35,721 nucleotides of DNA from JASFQI01 sp050115555 (GCA_050115555.1 JASFQI010000006.1:1-35721); one strand, 5' to 3'. Positions 16,090 to 24,122 are shown, numbered from the stretch's first letter. Notes: generated from the sequence alone by a model not told the origin. A program made the numbers and translations.

Positions 16090-17532
16090 ATGGGTAACGT
16101 ACTGATCATCGACGATGACGTCGGCGTGTGTATGACCTTGAAGGCAATCATCGAGAGCAAGGATCACTGCGCCACGTTCGCTCACACCCTTGCCCAAGGG
16201 TTGGAGCATCTTCGGGAGACGTCCTACGACCTGCTCATGCTGGACGTCCACATGCCTGACGGCAACGGCCTGGACCTGCTGCCTGCCATTCGAAACCGAA
16301 AGTCGCCTCCCGAAGTGATCATTATCACAGGAAATGGGGACGCGGACGGCGCAGAACTCGCCATCAAGACCGGTGCCTGGGACTACCTGCAAAAGCCCCT
16401 CTCCCCGAGCAAGGTCCTGCTTCCCCTGACCCACGTTTTCAACTATCGAAAGGTCTCGGATAAAGCCTCCGAGCCCTCCAGGACGTTGAAGCTCGGCGGG
16501 ATTATCGGCCGGAGCAGACCCATGCAAATCTCCCTGGATGCCCTCGCAAACGCGGCGTCCCACGAAGCAAACGTCCTGATCACCGGAGAAACGGGAACGG
16601 GCAAGGAGCTCTTTGCCAGGGCCTGCCATGAAAACAGCATCCGCTCGGGGCAAAGATTTATTACCGTGGACTGTGCCTCCATGCCGGGGACCCTCGTGGA
16701 AAACATCCTTTTCGGTCACAGAAAGGGGGCCTTCACCGGGGCCAATACGACCCAAACCGGTATGGTCGAGCTGGCGGACGGGGGAACGCTTTTCCTGGAC
16801 GAGGTGGGAGAGCTTCCGCTCTCCATGCAAAAGGCATTTCTAAGAGTCCTTCAGGAACGGTGCTTTCGGCCCATCGGAGCGAAGATGGAGGTGAAAAGCG
16901 ACTTTCGCTTGATCTCCGCCACAAACAGGAACCTGGAGGAAATGGTGGAGCAAGGCCGCTTTCGAGAGGACCTGCTGTATCGGCTGCGATCCTACGCGAT
17001 CGAACTCTCTCCGCTCCGAGAGCGGCCCGAGGACATTCGGGACCTGGTTCTCCACTACCTGTCCAGGCTGTGCAAGAGGTCGTCGTTGGAGATGAAAGGG
17101 TTTACACCCGACTTCCTGGAGGCGATTCTCTCCTACCCCTGGCCCGGCAATGTTCGAGAGCTGATCAACACACTTGAGGCCGCGATGACCCAGGCTGGAG
17201 ATGATCCGACACTGATCCCCAATCACCTTCCGATCCACGTGCGCGCTCAGCTTGCCCGGGCGTCTGTAGACCAGGGAATGGAAGTCGGCACAGAACCTCA
17301 CGTGCCATTGGTACAGCCGCCGGAGGCCCTTCCGGCATACCACGTGTTCCGTGAATCCGCACTGGATCGCTTGGAGAAGGAATACCTTCAGCGCCTGATT
17401 CGAACAGCGAGAGGCTCGATCAAAGAGGCCTGCCAACTCTCCGGCCTGGGTCGCACGCGCCTTTACACTCTCATGAAAAAGCATGAACTCTCCCGTTTGG
17501 ATTGGGGGACCGTCCCAAGCACGCCGCAGTAG
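16090..17532 (+). CDS. NtrC-type sigma-54 response regulator
   Basis: The ATG at 16090 has GGAG eight bases upstream; 480 residues. The receiver domain (1-120) shows IIDDDVG and phospho-acceptor Asp52 (LMLDVHMPDGNG). The AAA+ domain (~140-370) has Walker A GETGTGKE (~164), the sigma-54-contacting GAFTGA loop (~213-218), Walker B GGTLFLDEVGEL and the arginine-finger region EDLLYRLR. A Fis-type HTH (~435-475, IKEACQLSGLGRTRLYTLMKK) binds DNA. All parts needed for phosphorylation-controlled activation of sigma-54 RNA polymerase are present. The cognate kinase is the gene immediately upstream. Likely targets are the sigma-54 promoters at 12684 and 17677, the second with three phased sites nearby. 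Confidence 0.95.
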   Translation: MGNVLIIDDDVGVCMTLKAIIESKDHCATFAHTLAQGLEHLRETSYDLLMLDVHMPDGNGLDLLPAIRNRKSPPEVIIITGNGDADGAELAIKTGAWDYLQKPLSPSKVLLPLTHVFNYRKVSDKASEPSRTLKLGGIIGRSRPMQISLDALANAASHEANVLITGETGTGKELFARACHENSIRSGQRFITVDCASMPGTLVENILFGHRKGAFTGANTTQTGMVELADGGTLFLDEVGELPLSMQKAFLRVLQERCFRPIGAKMEVKSDFRLISATNRNLEEMVEQGRFREDLLYRLRSYAIELSPLRERPEDIRDLVLHYLSRLCKRSSLEMKGFTPDFLEAILSYPWPGNVRELINTLEAAMTQAGDDPTLIPNHLPIHVRAQLARASVDQGMEVGTEPHVPLVQPPEALPAYHVFRESALDRLEKEYLQRLIRTARGSIKEACQLSGLGRTRLYTLMKKHELSRLDWGTVPSTPQ

Positions 17533-17533
17533 T

Positions 17534-17591
17534 TCCCTTCCAGAGAACATCCGTCCGCTTTTTGTGAACACGAATCCGCTTACGGTGAACA
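17534..17591. promoter_or_regulatory. three 21-bp-phased direct repeats, probable activator sites
   Basis: A 16-base pattern CCGCTT-N3-GTGAACA occurs at 17555-17570 and 17576-17591, exactly 21 bp apart. A weaker copy, TCCCTT-N3-GAGAACA, lies exactly 21 bp further upstream at 17534-17549. Two helical turns per step puts the sites on one face of the DNA. They sit 86-143 bp upstream of the sigma-54 promoter at 17677, the usual distance for binding sites of an NtrC-type activator, and begin two bases after the stop codon of just such an activator gene. Confidence 0.7.
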
Positions 17592-17676
17592 AAGCCGGAT
17601 TTCCTCTCCGCAGTCCGATCTCCCGAAACACATTTAACTATCTGAATTTTCACATACTATTTAAATCATCGCAGTT

Positions 17677-17692
17677 TGGTATGCCTTTTGCC
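17677..17692 (+). promoter_or_regulatory. sigma-54 promoter for the chemoreceptor gene
   Basis: TGGTATGCCTTTTGCC has GG (17678-17679) and TTGC (17688-17691) with the required 10-base spacing between GG and GC. The predicted start is near 17703, 100 bases before the chemoreceptor ATG. The -24 box differs from the TGGCAC consensus at two positions. Confidence 0.75.
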
Positions 17693-17802
17693 TAGAGATA
17701 TCGTCAAATCAAACCCGAGGGATGCCCCGGGAACCAGCGTCCAAGTCGCGCAATCATCGGAGCAGCGACGAAATCATCAACGTATCGAAAAGGGAGGCAA
17801 AA

Positions 17803-19764
17803 ATGCTGAAAGATCTCACCGTGGGAAAGAAAATCGTCATGGGCTTTTCATCCATCCTTCTACTCCTTGTTGCAGTCGGATTTGTGGCCTATTTTTCATT
17901 AACCAATGCGTCGGACGGCTTTGGAAGATATCGTCATATTGCACGAAATACGAACCTGGTCGGACGTATTCAGGCGAATATGCTGATGATTCGGATGAAC
18001 GCGAAGGATTTCATCATCAGCGGAGCCCAAAAGGACGCCGATGAATTGCACGAGTACATGACAAAAACCGCCTCATTTCTGGAGGACGCCACTTCGAGCA
18101 TCCACAACGCTGAACGAGCGGAGCAGATCAAACTGGTGAACACCGACATCGGGGCCTATAAATCCGCATTCGGTGCCGTGGAAGGGTTCATGAAGGAACG
18201 CGACCAACTGGTGAACTCCATCCTGAATGTCCAGGGCCCCCTTATGGAGGCCCGTTTGACGGAGATCATGAAAACGGCGGATCGTGACCGGGATACGGCC
18301 GTAACGTTTGGCGCGGGCATGACCCAGCGGAATCTCCTTCTGTGCAGGTTGTACATGGCAAAGTTTCTGACCACCAATGCGAAACCGGACGCGGACAGGG
18401 CCCTCTCCGAGCTCGAAGAGATGGAGAACCAGATTCAGATCCTGGACCGGGAAATCCAGGACCCTGAAAGACGCCGCTTGCTAAGCGATGTATCCAAGGC
18501 CCGAAAGGAGTACGTGACAGCCCTTCAATCCCTCATCAGCGTCATTTTCGACCGAAACCAGGTCATTCAAGGCTCGCTGGACAAGATCGGACCCGAGATC
18601 GCACAGGCAGCGGAAGACATCAAGCTGACCTACCTCAACGAGCAGGACGAGCTCGGGCCGCAGCTGGTTTCCGCCAACAATCGGAGCATTGTGATCATCC
18701 TTGCAGTCGGTCTGGGAGCCCTTTTCCTCGGGGCGTTTCTCGCCATGTTGATTTCCAAGGGTCTCACGCGATCCCTGAGCCGGGTGATCGAGGGCCTGAA
18801 TGAAGGTGCAGAGCAGGTCGCTTCGGCATCGGGACAGGTCTCTGCAGCCAGCCAATCCCTGGCTGAGGGGGCATCAGAGCAGGCCGCCTCCATAGAAGAG
18901 ACCTCCTCCTCCCTCGAAGAAATGTCCTCCATGACCAAGCAGAATGCGGAACATGCCAACCAGGCCAACGGGTTGATGGAGGAAACCAAGGAGGTAGTGA
19001 GCTCCGCCTATCAATCCATGTCGGACATGACCTCCTCCATGGAGGAGATCACGAAGTCCAGTGAAGAGACCTCCAAGATCATCAAAACCATCGACGAGAT
19101 CGCATTCCAGACCAACCTCCTGGCCTTGAACGCAGCCGTGGAAGCAGCCCGGGCCGGAGAAGCCGGATCGGGGTTTGCCGTCGTTGCCGACGAGGTGAGA
19201 AATCTTGCCATGCGCGCCGCCGAGGCCGCCAAGAACACCGCCAACCTGATTGAAGACACCACAAAGAAGGTCCAGGACGGTTCCGGACTTGTGGCCCGCA
19301 CGAACGAGGAGTTCGGCAGGGTGGCGGAGAGCTCCACCAAGGTCGCGGAGCTCATTGGTGAAATATCGGCTGCCTCACAGGAACAGTCCGAGGGGATTGA
19401 GCAGGTGAACCAGGCCGTAACGGACATGGACAAGGTAATCCAGCAGAACGCCGCAAATGCCGAGGAATCCGCGAGCTCCTCCGAGGAAATGAACGCCCAG
19501 GCAGAGCAGATGAAAACCATGGTGGCCCAGCTGGTCAAACTGGTGGGAGCCGGTGGGCATCAAAATCGATCGAATCGCGGATTCAAGCGCACGGGTCACA
19601 AGGCGGACCCTGATGAGGGGACCCCTTCCAAGGGAGTCGTGCCGTATCGGAAGTCCCGCGCGAGCTCCGGACTTTCAAAGGCGGCATATCCCGGGGACGG
19701 CAGGGAGTTGAGCCCGGATCAGGCGATTCCCTTTGACGATTCCGAGGAGTTCAAAGACTTCTAA
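17803..19764 (+). CDS. methyl-accepting chemotaxis protein
   Basis: The ATG at 17803 has AGGGAGG (17791-17797) at good spacing; 653 residues. A first membrane segment (~11-33) is followed by a helical periplasmic sensor (~34-293), probably a four-helix-bundle type, then a second membrane segment (~295-317). The cytoplasmic part has the long coiled coil with Ala/Ser/Glu-rich methylation helices and the conserved signalling tip (~430-470; EIAFQTNLLALNAAVEAARA and GFAVVADEVRNLA) that contacts CheA/CheW. The region after TM2 (KGLTRSLSRVIEGLNEGAEQ) is short and not a clear full HAMP domain. A ~70-residue polar tail ends EEFKDF, with no NWETF-type CheR/CheB tether. No che genes are nearby, so it feeds a chemosensory array encoded elsewhere. 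Expression appears to be controlled by the adjacent kinase/regulator. Confidence 0.93.
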   Translation: MLKDLTVGKKIVMGFSSILLLLVAVGFVAYFSLTNASDGFGRYRHIARNTNLVGRIQANMLMIRMNAKDFIISGAQKDADELHEYMTKTASFLEDATSSIHNAERAEQIKLVNTDIGAYKSAFGAVEGFMKERDQLVNSILNVQGPLMEARLTEIMKTADRDRDTAVTFGAGMTQRNLLLCRLYMAKFLTTNAKPDADRALSELEEMENQIQILDREIQDPERRRLLSDVSKARKEYVTALQSLISVIFDRNQVIQGSLDKIGPEIAQAAEDIKLTYLNEQDELGPQLVSANNRSIVIILAVGLGALFLGAFLAMLISKGLTRSLSRVIEGLNEGAEQVASASGQVSAASQSLAEGASEQAASIEETSSSLEEMSSMTKQNAEHANQANGLMEETKEVVSSAYQSMSDMTSSMEEITKSSEETSKIIKTIDEIAFQTNLLALNAAVEAARAGEAGSGFAVVADEVRNLAMRAAEAAKNTANLIEDTTKKVQDGSGLVARTNEEFGRVAESSTKVAELIGEISAASQEQSEGIEQVNQAVTDMDKVIQQNAANAEESASSSEEMNAQAEQMKTMVAQLVKLVGAGGHQNRSNRGFKRTGHKADPDEGTPSKGVVPYRKSRASSGLSKAAYPGDGRELSPDQAIPFDDSEEFKDF

Positions 19765-19776
19765 CATTCGTATGCA

Positions 19777-19814
19777 AAGCGGCCTGTAGGGATTCAACGC
19801 CCCGCAGGCCGCTT
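19777..19814 (+). terminator. probable terminator after the chemoreceptor gene
   Basis: AAGCGGCCTG (19777-19786) and CAGGCCGCTT (19805-19814) form a perfect 10-bp stem around an 18-base loop, 13 bases after the stop codon. Only two T end the stem and the T-run is weak, so termination may be partial. Confidence 0.6.
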
Positions 19815-19916
19815 ATTCCCAGCCTTCCCGCCACAACCTGTCTCGAAGGGAAGCCTTGAATGAAGGGACGATCCGTTGATCATCGGTTCTCACACCCCTA
19901 TTGGAAAGGACGACCC

Positions 19917-20360
19917 ATGTTCATCCATCGCAAGCGCCGTGGGAAAGTACCCGAAATGAAGCGAGGGGAGTGTTTCTTTGCCGGGGAAATGGAAAAGATC
20001 TTGGACCAAGCCGTGCTCGATGTCTTTATGCGATATGCGACGGTATTGCTGCATGCATCCCGCTCCTATATCGTTCATGCCATCTGGGGCATCGGAGAGA
20101 ACGGGGACGAACTCGACGCACACCAATCCAGGATTCACCACATTCTTTCCACAGCGACAGAGAGAGTCCTGAATCGCCTGCTGGGCGAGCATTCCGGGGA
20201 TGTCCACCGGAAAAACTATGAGCAACTCCTGAATGAGCTCGTGACATTCAGGCTCTACTTCATGCTCGAACATTACAAGAACTGTATAGGTTCCATCGGA
20301 AAGGCGCGTCCGCAATCTCCTGGCACCCTTTTGCACATGCCTTCAATGGGGAATGCCTGA
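19917..20360 (+). CDS. small protein of unknown function
   Basis: Two starts are possible: 19917 (AAGGA at 19906-19910; 147 residues) and 19860 (AAGGGA at 19846-19851; 166 residues). I prefer 19917 because the added N-terminus looks non-coding in character. The product is soluble and mainly helical, with His/Tyr-rich segments (ILDQAVLDVFMRYATVLLHASRSYIVHAIW and later LVTFRLYFMLEHYKNC). It has no motif I recognise. It follows the chemoreceptor gene on the same strand beyond a probable terminator and converges on the reductase gene at 20390, 29 bp away; a short GCCCT-GG-AGGGC hairpin lies in that gap. Confidence 0.6.
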   Translation: MFIHRKRRGKVPEMKRGECFFAGEMEKILDQAVLDVFMRYATVLLHASRSYIVHAIWGIGENGDELDAHQSRIHHILSTATERVLNRLLGEHSGDVHRKNYEQLLNELVTFRLYFMLEHYKNCIGSIGKARPQSPGTLLHMPSMGNA

Positions 20361-20389
20361 TCTCAAGCCCTGGAGGGCGAAGCAGTGGG

Positions 20390-21658
20390 TCACTCCACAA
20401 AGGAGCGGGCCGTGCCCCGGTTGTTCCAGACCACGCGATCGGGGTCCCGACGATCCCGAAGCGACACGGCCCCCTCGGGGCATACGCCCACGCAGAACCC
20501 GCAGCTCCAGCACCGGTCCGCATCGACCTCGGCGCATCCTGCTTCGCTGATCTCGAGTGCGCCGTAAATGCATCCGCGGACACAGGCCCCGCAGGCCGTG
20601 CAGGTCGATGCATCGGCCTTTGGAACGTACGGGCCGTCCGGAGGAAGCGTGTAGGGGTATGGCTCGCGCGCGCCAAGGGCGGCGGCGTTCTCGATACGCG
20701 GAAACACACGTCCGATGACGTCCTCCAGGCTTTCATACCCCTTTTTCTTCATCCAGTCCGCGAGGCCCCGGTGCATGCGTTCCATCAATGGGGGACCGTC
20801 GAAGTAAAGGGCCGATCCCACGCCCACGAGCGGACAGCCCACGAGGAGGTACTGGAGCGCGTCCCGATGGTTCGACACACCGCCCACACCGATCACGGGA
20901 ATGGACGCGGCCTTACGGATGCGCACCACCCGGGCGAGGGACATGGGCAGGAAGGTTCGACCCGGGGCATACCCGCCAATGGCGGGGGCCCCGAAAGGCT
21001 CTTCTCGCTCCACATCCACCACGATCCCTCCGGGTGCGTTGTGGGCGGTGAGAAAGGCCGCGCCGGCATTCTCCAGGGCGGCTGCCGCCGATTCCAGGGG
21101 TTCGAGTGAGGGCCCGATCTTCACGCCCGCCGGGATCCCGGAGGCCTTCAGGACCCCCTCCAGAATGCGCACGGCCGTCTCGAATCTCCGGGTCAGGGTC
21201 TCGGACACGTGAGGGCACGAGAAGTTGAGCTCGAGCATGGCCGGGCCCGCCGCCTCCAGACGCCCGGCCGTCTCCACCCAGAGATCCACGGCGTCGGGCT
21301 CCTCGAAAAAGCTCGCCACGAGCACCACACCGCGGCGCCGAGAAAGCTCCGCCATGTGGGAGACCGTCCTGCACCAGGCATCCAGGCCCTCCACATGGGG
21401 GGCAGCGAGGGAGTACAGGGCCTTGCCCTCGCGAAAGCCTTTCCCCAGGGCCCGCAGGGGAAACTGGTACGGCCGGACACGCACCTTGTGGGCGGGATTG
21501 GAGGTGAATGTCTTGGTCACGAGTGCTCCCACCGGCCCCTTACACAGCCGCAGCACCAGGTCCAGGTCAGCGGTGCACTCGGAGGACGAGACCACGAGAG
21601 GGCTTCGAAACCGCACGCCCGCCACCTGTATACTCAGATCGAGTTCCTGTGCCGTCAC
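20390..21658 (-). CDS. PreA-like dihydropyrimidine dehydrogenase / DHOD-type flavoprotein with two [4Fe-4S] clusters
   Basis: A GTG at 21658 with GGAGG before it gives 422 residues. Residues ~1-320 form a dihydroorotate-dehydrogenase-type FMN barrel (SPLVVSSSECTADLDLV, ELNFSCPHVSE, GVKIGPSLEP, PVIGVGGVSNHRDALQYL, VGVGSALYFDG). A C-terminal ferredoxin segment has Cys353/356/359/363 (CTACGACVRGC) and Cys383/386/389/393 (CWSCGFCVGVC), as in the PreA subunit of bacterial NAD-dependent dihydropyrimidine dehydrogenase. It should reduce or oxidise a C-C bond in a ring or enoyl substrate using flavin, with electrons through the clusters. The PreT partner (NADH/FAD subunit) is absent here, so the electron donor may be ferredoxin or a protein encoded elsewhere. 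It is the last gene of the catabolic operon, 173 bp after the receiver gene. Annotation as a pyrimidine enzyme would be too specific. Confidence 0.85.
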   Translation of the reverse strand: MTAQELDLSIQVAGVRFRSPLVVSSSECTADLDLVLRLCKGPVGALVTKTFTSNPAHKVRVRPYQFPLRALGKGFREGKALYSLAAPHVEGLDAWCRTVSHMAELSRRRGVVLVASFFEEPDAVDLWVETAGRLEAAGPAMLELNFSCPHVSETLTRRFETAVRILEGVLKASGIPAGVKIGPSLEPLESAAAALENAGAAFLTAHNAPGGIVVDVEREEPFGAPAIGGYAPGRTFLPMSLARVVRIRKAASIPVIGVGGVSNHRDALQYLLVGCPLVGVGSALYFDGPPLMERMHRGLADWMKKKGYESLEDVIGRVFPRIENAAALGAREPYPYTLPPDGPYVPKADASTCTACGACVRGCIYGALEISEAGCAEVDADRCWSCGFCVGVCPEGAVSLRDRRDPDRVVWNNRGTARSFVE

Positions 21659-21736
21659 GGGGGCTCCTCCCTCCTGGTTTTCTCTCACAAGGGTGCGAAG
21701 ATCGCAGAAATTATGAACGGAATTAGTGATTGAGTT

Positions 21737-21831
21737 GTAAAATACCCGTGATCTGGAGATTTGCCTCTAACGATTCCAATGACTTAAATGCAGCCGACAG
21801 GCGGTCGAGCGAATTTTTTCGAGACCGTCAA
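21737..21831 (-). repeat. diverged inverted copy of the 108-bp repeat
   Basis: Read on the plus strand this stretch aligns with the reverse complement of the repeat units at 71-390: shared blocks are GATTTGCCTCT, CGATTCCAA, GCGGTCGAGCG and CGAGACCGTCAA in the same order and nearly the same spacing. It fills most of the 173-bp gap between the receiver-domain gene and the PreA-like gene, and its end abuts the stop codon of the receiver gene (21832-21834). Confidence 0.8.
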
Positions 21832-22317
21832 TCAGTAATACTTGCGCCAGAACTCCGGGTCGGACTTCTCCTTCCAGTACTCTCCGAACTTCTCTTCGAA
21901 AAACGGCTCGAGCCTCGCAAACCAACGGCCCAGGCGCCCGCGTTTCGGCGTTTCCTCGAGAATGTCTCGAAGGAACGTCCGAATCTCCACGATCTTGTCC
22001 TTGGGTACGTACGCACGGGCCCCCTGCTTGATGGACTTGACCAGGTTGTCCGCGCTGAGGGCATGGGCCGTGAGCATGAGGGTGGGAATGCCCTTTTCAT
22101 GGGTCAGATCCAGCAAATCGTAGCCCTGCACGCCCATGATGTCCAGGATGGCCGCGTCATACCGATGGGTCTCCAGGAGGTCCCTGGCCGATTCGTACGT
22201 CCCGGCCTGATCCAGGACACAGTCGTCCAGAATCCCCTCGATGGAGGACAGAATGTCAGGCTCGTCGTCCACAACGAGCACCCGCTTGCCTTCAAGGACG
22301 TCCTTCTCCTCGGTCAT
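21832..22317 (-). CDS. stand-alone receiver-domain protein with aromatic C-terminal tail
   Basis: The 161-residue product is one response-regulator receiver domain (~11-125): acidic pair Asp17/Asp18 (VVDDEPD), phospho-acceptor Asp59 (AAILDIMG), Thr83 (MLTAH) and Lys106 (YVPKDK) are all present, so it should be phosphorylatable. There is no DNA-binding or enzymatic output domain. The tail (~135-161) is rich in Trp, Phe, Tyr and Lys (GRWFARLEPFFEEKFGEYW ... FWRKYY) and may be a docking segment. It sits inside the catabolic operon, 16 bp after the CoA ligase gene, and no kinase gene is in the operon. A role in adjusting enzyme activity or acting as a phosphorelay intermediate is possible; neither is shown. 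Confidence 0.88.
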   Translation of the reverse strand: MTEEKDVLEGKRVLVVDDEPDILSSIEGILDDCVLDQAGTYESARDLLETHRYDAAILDIMGVQGYDLLDLTHEKGIPTLMLTAHALSADNLVKSIKQGARAYVPKDKIVEIRTFLRDILEETPKRGRLGRWFARLEPFFEEKFGEYWKEKSDPEFWRKYY

Positions 22318-22333
22318 GACCGCCTCCGTGTTT

Positions 22334-23704
22334 TCAGGACGCTTCCTCGATCTCGATGTACCGGGTCTTCTTCTTCTCGCGGGGCAGGCTCTCCGGGGCC
22401 ACCCACTCGAGCTTTGGCGCGATACGAAGCTCCTGGCGGAAGTGGTTCATGAGATCCTCCTCCAGGCCGGCGAGGTCCTTCTCGGACACGCCGTGGCCGT
22501 ACTCCAGCCGGACTCGGAGAGGCGGCTCCACCACAGGACCGGGCCGTTTCAGGCGGATCCGGAAGTGACCGGTCACCCGGGGGTGGAACGAAAGGATCGC
22601 CCCCTTGATCGCCTCGGGATAGACATTCACGCCCTTGACGATGAGCATGTCGTCCGCCCGCCCCACGATCCGAAAAGTCTTGCCCGGCATGCCGCAGGCA
22701 CAGGGTTTCGTGGAGATCTCCAGGATGTCCCCTAGCGCATAACGCATGAAAGGCCCTCCCTCCCAGAGGAGAAACGTGAACACCATCTCCCCCCGGGCCC
22801 CGTCCTCGAGCGGGACGGGTTCCTTGGTCACCGGGTCGACCAGTTCCAGGAGGCAGTGGTCTTCGCTCACAAAGTGCATGCCCGTGTACTGCTCCGGCGG
22901 TTCATCACAGGAGATTCCATGAAAGGCGTGCCCCCCGCCGGTGTGATCGAACACCTTGGCCCCGAATCCCTCGGCCAGGACCTTTCGCACCTCGGGGTTC
23001 CCGCCGCCGGGCTCCCCTGCGCAGAAGAACCATCGAAGGCCGAGGTCCCGCGCCTCCTTGCCCACGAGTTCGGGGCTGCGCTCGATCATGTACTGCCCGA
23101 AGGAGGGTGTAGCGATAATGGCCACCGGGTCGGTGAGCCGGATGAAATCGAGCACGCGGCGTGTCCCGCCCTCGATCCCTACGGGGACCACGCACGCCCC
23201 CATGTGCTGAATGCCCTCGGAGAGGGGAAGCCCGCCGGTGAACATGCTCAGGGACAGGGCCTGGATCATGACATCGCCGGGACGGATCCCGGCGCGCCAG
23301 TACTTCCGCGCGTGCATCTCGTTCACGACGCCTACGTCGTGCTGGGTCAGGGTGTAGAGGGTCGGCGTTCCGGTCGTGCCGGACGTGGAGTTGATGCGGA
23401 CGATCTTCTCCCTCGGGGCGCAGGCCAGGAGATCGAAGGGGTTCCCGTATCGCTCGATGGATTCCTCCTGGGCCTGGCGGTGCTCATCCTTGGTCATAAG
23501 GGGAATGCGGGCGAAGTCCTCCAGGCTTCGAATATCCGCCGGGGTGGCCCCGACCTCCTCGAACTTCCTCCGGTACACCGGGCTGTTCTCCACGTTGTAG
23601 GCCACCTGCTTCTGCAGTCGTTTCAGCTGAAGCGCCCGGAGCTCTTCCCCGGAAAGGGTCTCCACGCGCTCATTCCACAGCTTTCGATCTCTTCCGTTCG
23701 TCAT
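22334..23704 (-). CDS. phenylacetate-CoA ligase (PaaK) family AMP-forming ligase
   Basis: Start at 23704 with GGAGG at good spacing; 456 residues, normal for the PaaK family (~430-450). The ATP-binding loop is NSTSGTTGTPT at ~106-115; GGGHAFHGISCDE and YALGDILEI mark the adenylate-forming core, and the C-terminal domain has GRADDMLIVKGVNVYPEAI, with the hinge Asp and the catalytic-lysine region. It should activate an aromatic or other organic acid to its CoA thioester with ATP giving AMP and pyrophosphate. It begins 13 bp after the VOC gene and is followed 16 bp later by the receiver gene. In the operon it would act after (or alongside) the HyuAB-type enzyme. Four other residues usually conserved cannot be checked without alignment. 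Substrate not assignable. Confidence 0.9.
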   Translation of the reverse strand: MTNGRDRKLWNERVETLSGEELRALQLKRLQKQVAYNVENSPVYRRKFEEVGATPADIRSLEDFARIPLMTKDEHRQAQEESIERYGNPFDLLACAPREKIVRINSTSGTTGTPTLYTLTQHDVGVVNEMHARKYWRAGIRPGDVMIQALSLSMFTGGLPLSEGIQHMGACVVPVGIEGGTRRVLDFIRLTDPVAIIATPSFGQYMIERSPELVGKEARDLGLRWFFCAGEPGGGNPEVRKVLAEGFGAKVFDHTGGGHAFHGISCDEPPEQYTGMHFVSEDHCLLELVDPVTKEPVPLEDGARGEMVFTFLLWEGGPFMRYALGDILEISTKPCACGMPGKTFRIVGRADDMLIVKGVNVYPEAIKGAILSFHPRVTGHFRIRLKRPGPVVEPPLRVRLEYGHGVSEKDLAGLEEDLMNHFRQELRIAPKLEWVAPESLPREKKKTRYIEIEEAS

Positions 23705-23717
23705 TCCCGCATCCTCC

Positions 23718-24122
23718 CTAGGCCTCGCAGACTTCCAACAAAAGCCCTTCCGTGGTGGCCGGGTCGAAAAAGGCGATCCTGCCGTGACTCCCGCCACGGG
23801 GGAACCCCTCCATGACCCGCGCGCCCCCGGCCTCCCACGTCTTCAGGGCGGGCTCCAGGTCCTCCACCTCCACGGCGATGTGGTTGTATCCGTCAGCCGA
23901 GCCCATGACATGCCGGCCGAAACCGGCAGTCTCGGAGGTATACTGGATCAGCTCGATACGCACGTTCTCGGCCTGAAGGCTCGCCACCCGCATGCCCACA
24001 TCCGGCATGTCCTTCACCTCGGCCGCCCCAAGGCCGAGCAATCGCTCGAAAACCCTCAGGCTTCGATCCAGGTTCTCCACCAGAATACCGATGTGCTCCA
24101 CCCGACAGCCTCCCATGGTCAT
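23718..24122 (-). CDS. VOC-family protein, methylmalonyl-CoA epimerase-like
   Basis: The 134-residue protein has the two beta-alpha-beta-beta-beta units of the vicinal-oxygen-chelate fold. His10 (VEHIGILVENLDRSL), Glu57 (RIELIQYT), His81 (NHIAVEVEDL) and Glu130 (LLLEVCE) match the metal-ligand positions of methylmalonyl-CoA epimerase (His, Gln/Glu, His, Glu); HGRIAFFDPATTEG is also typical. Epimerase, isomerase or lyase chemistry on a CoA ester or 2-oxo compound is likely. Its ATG overlaps the stop of the hyuB-like gene (ATGA at 24119-24122), so translation is coupled. No methylmalonyl-CoA mutase genes are nearby, so propionate metabolism is not supported. Confidence 0.88.
   Translation of the reverse strand: MTMGGCRVEHIGILVENLDRSLRVFERLLGLGAAEVKDMPDVGMRVASLQAENVRIELIQYTSETAGFGRHVMGSADGYNHIAVEVEDLEPALKTWEAGGARVMEGFPRGGSHGRIAFFDPATTEGLLLEVCEA

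Noticed and set aside
23718..24122. VOC protein as a true methylmalonyl-CoA epimerase of propionate metabolism
   Set aside because: The metal ligands fit, but no mutase, carboxylase or cobalamin genes are nearby and the neighbours are HyuAB and a CoA ligase.
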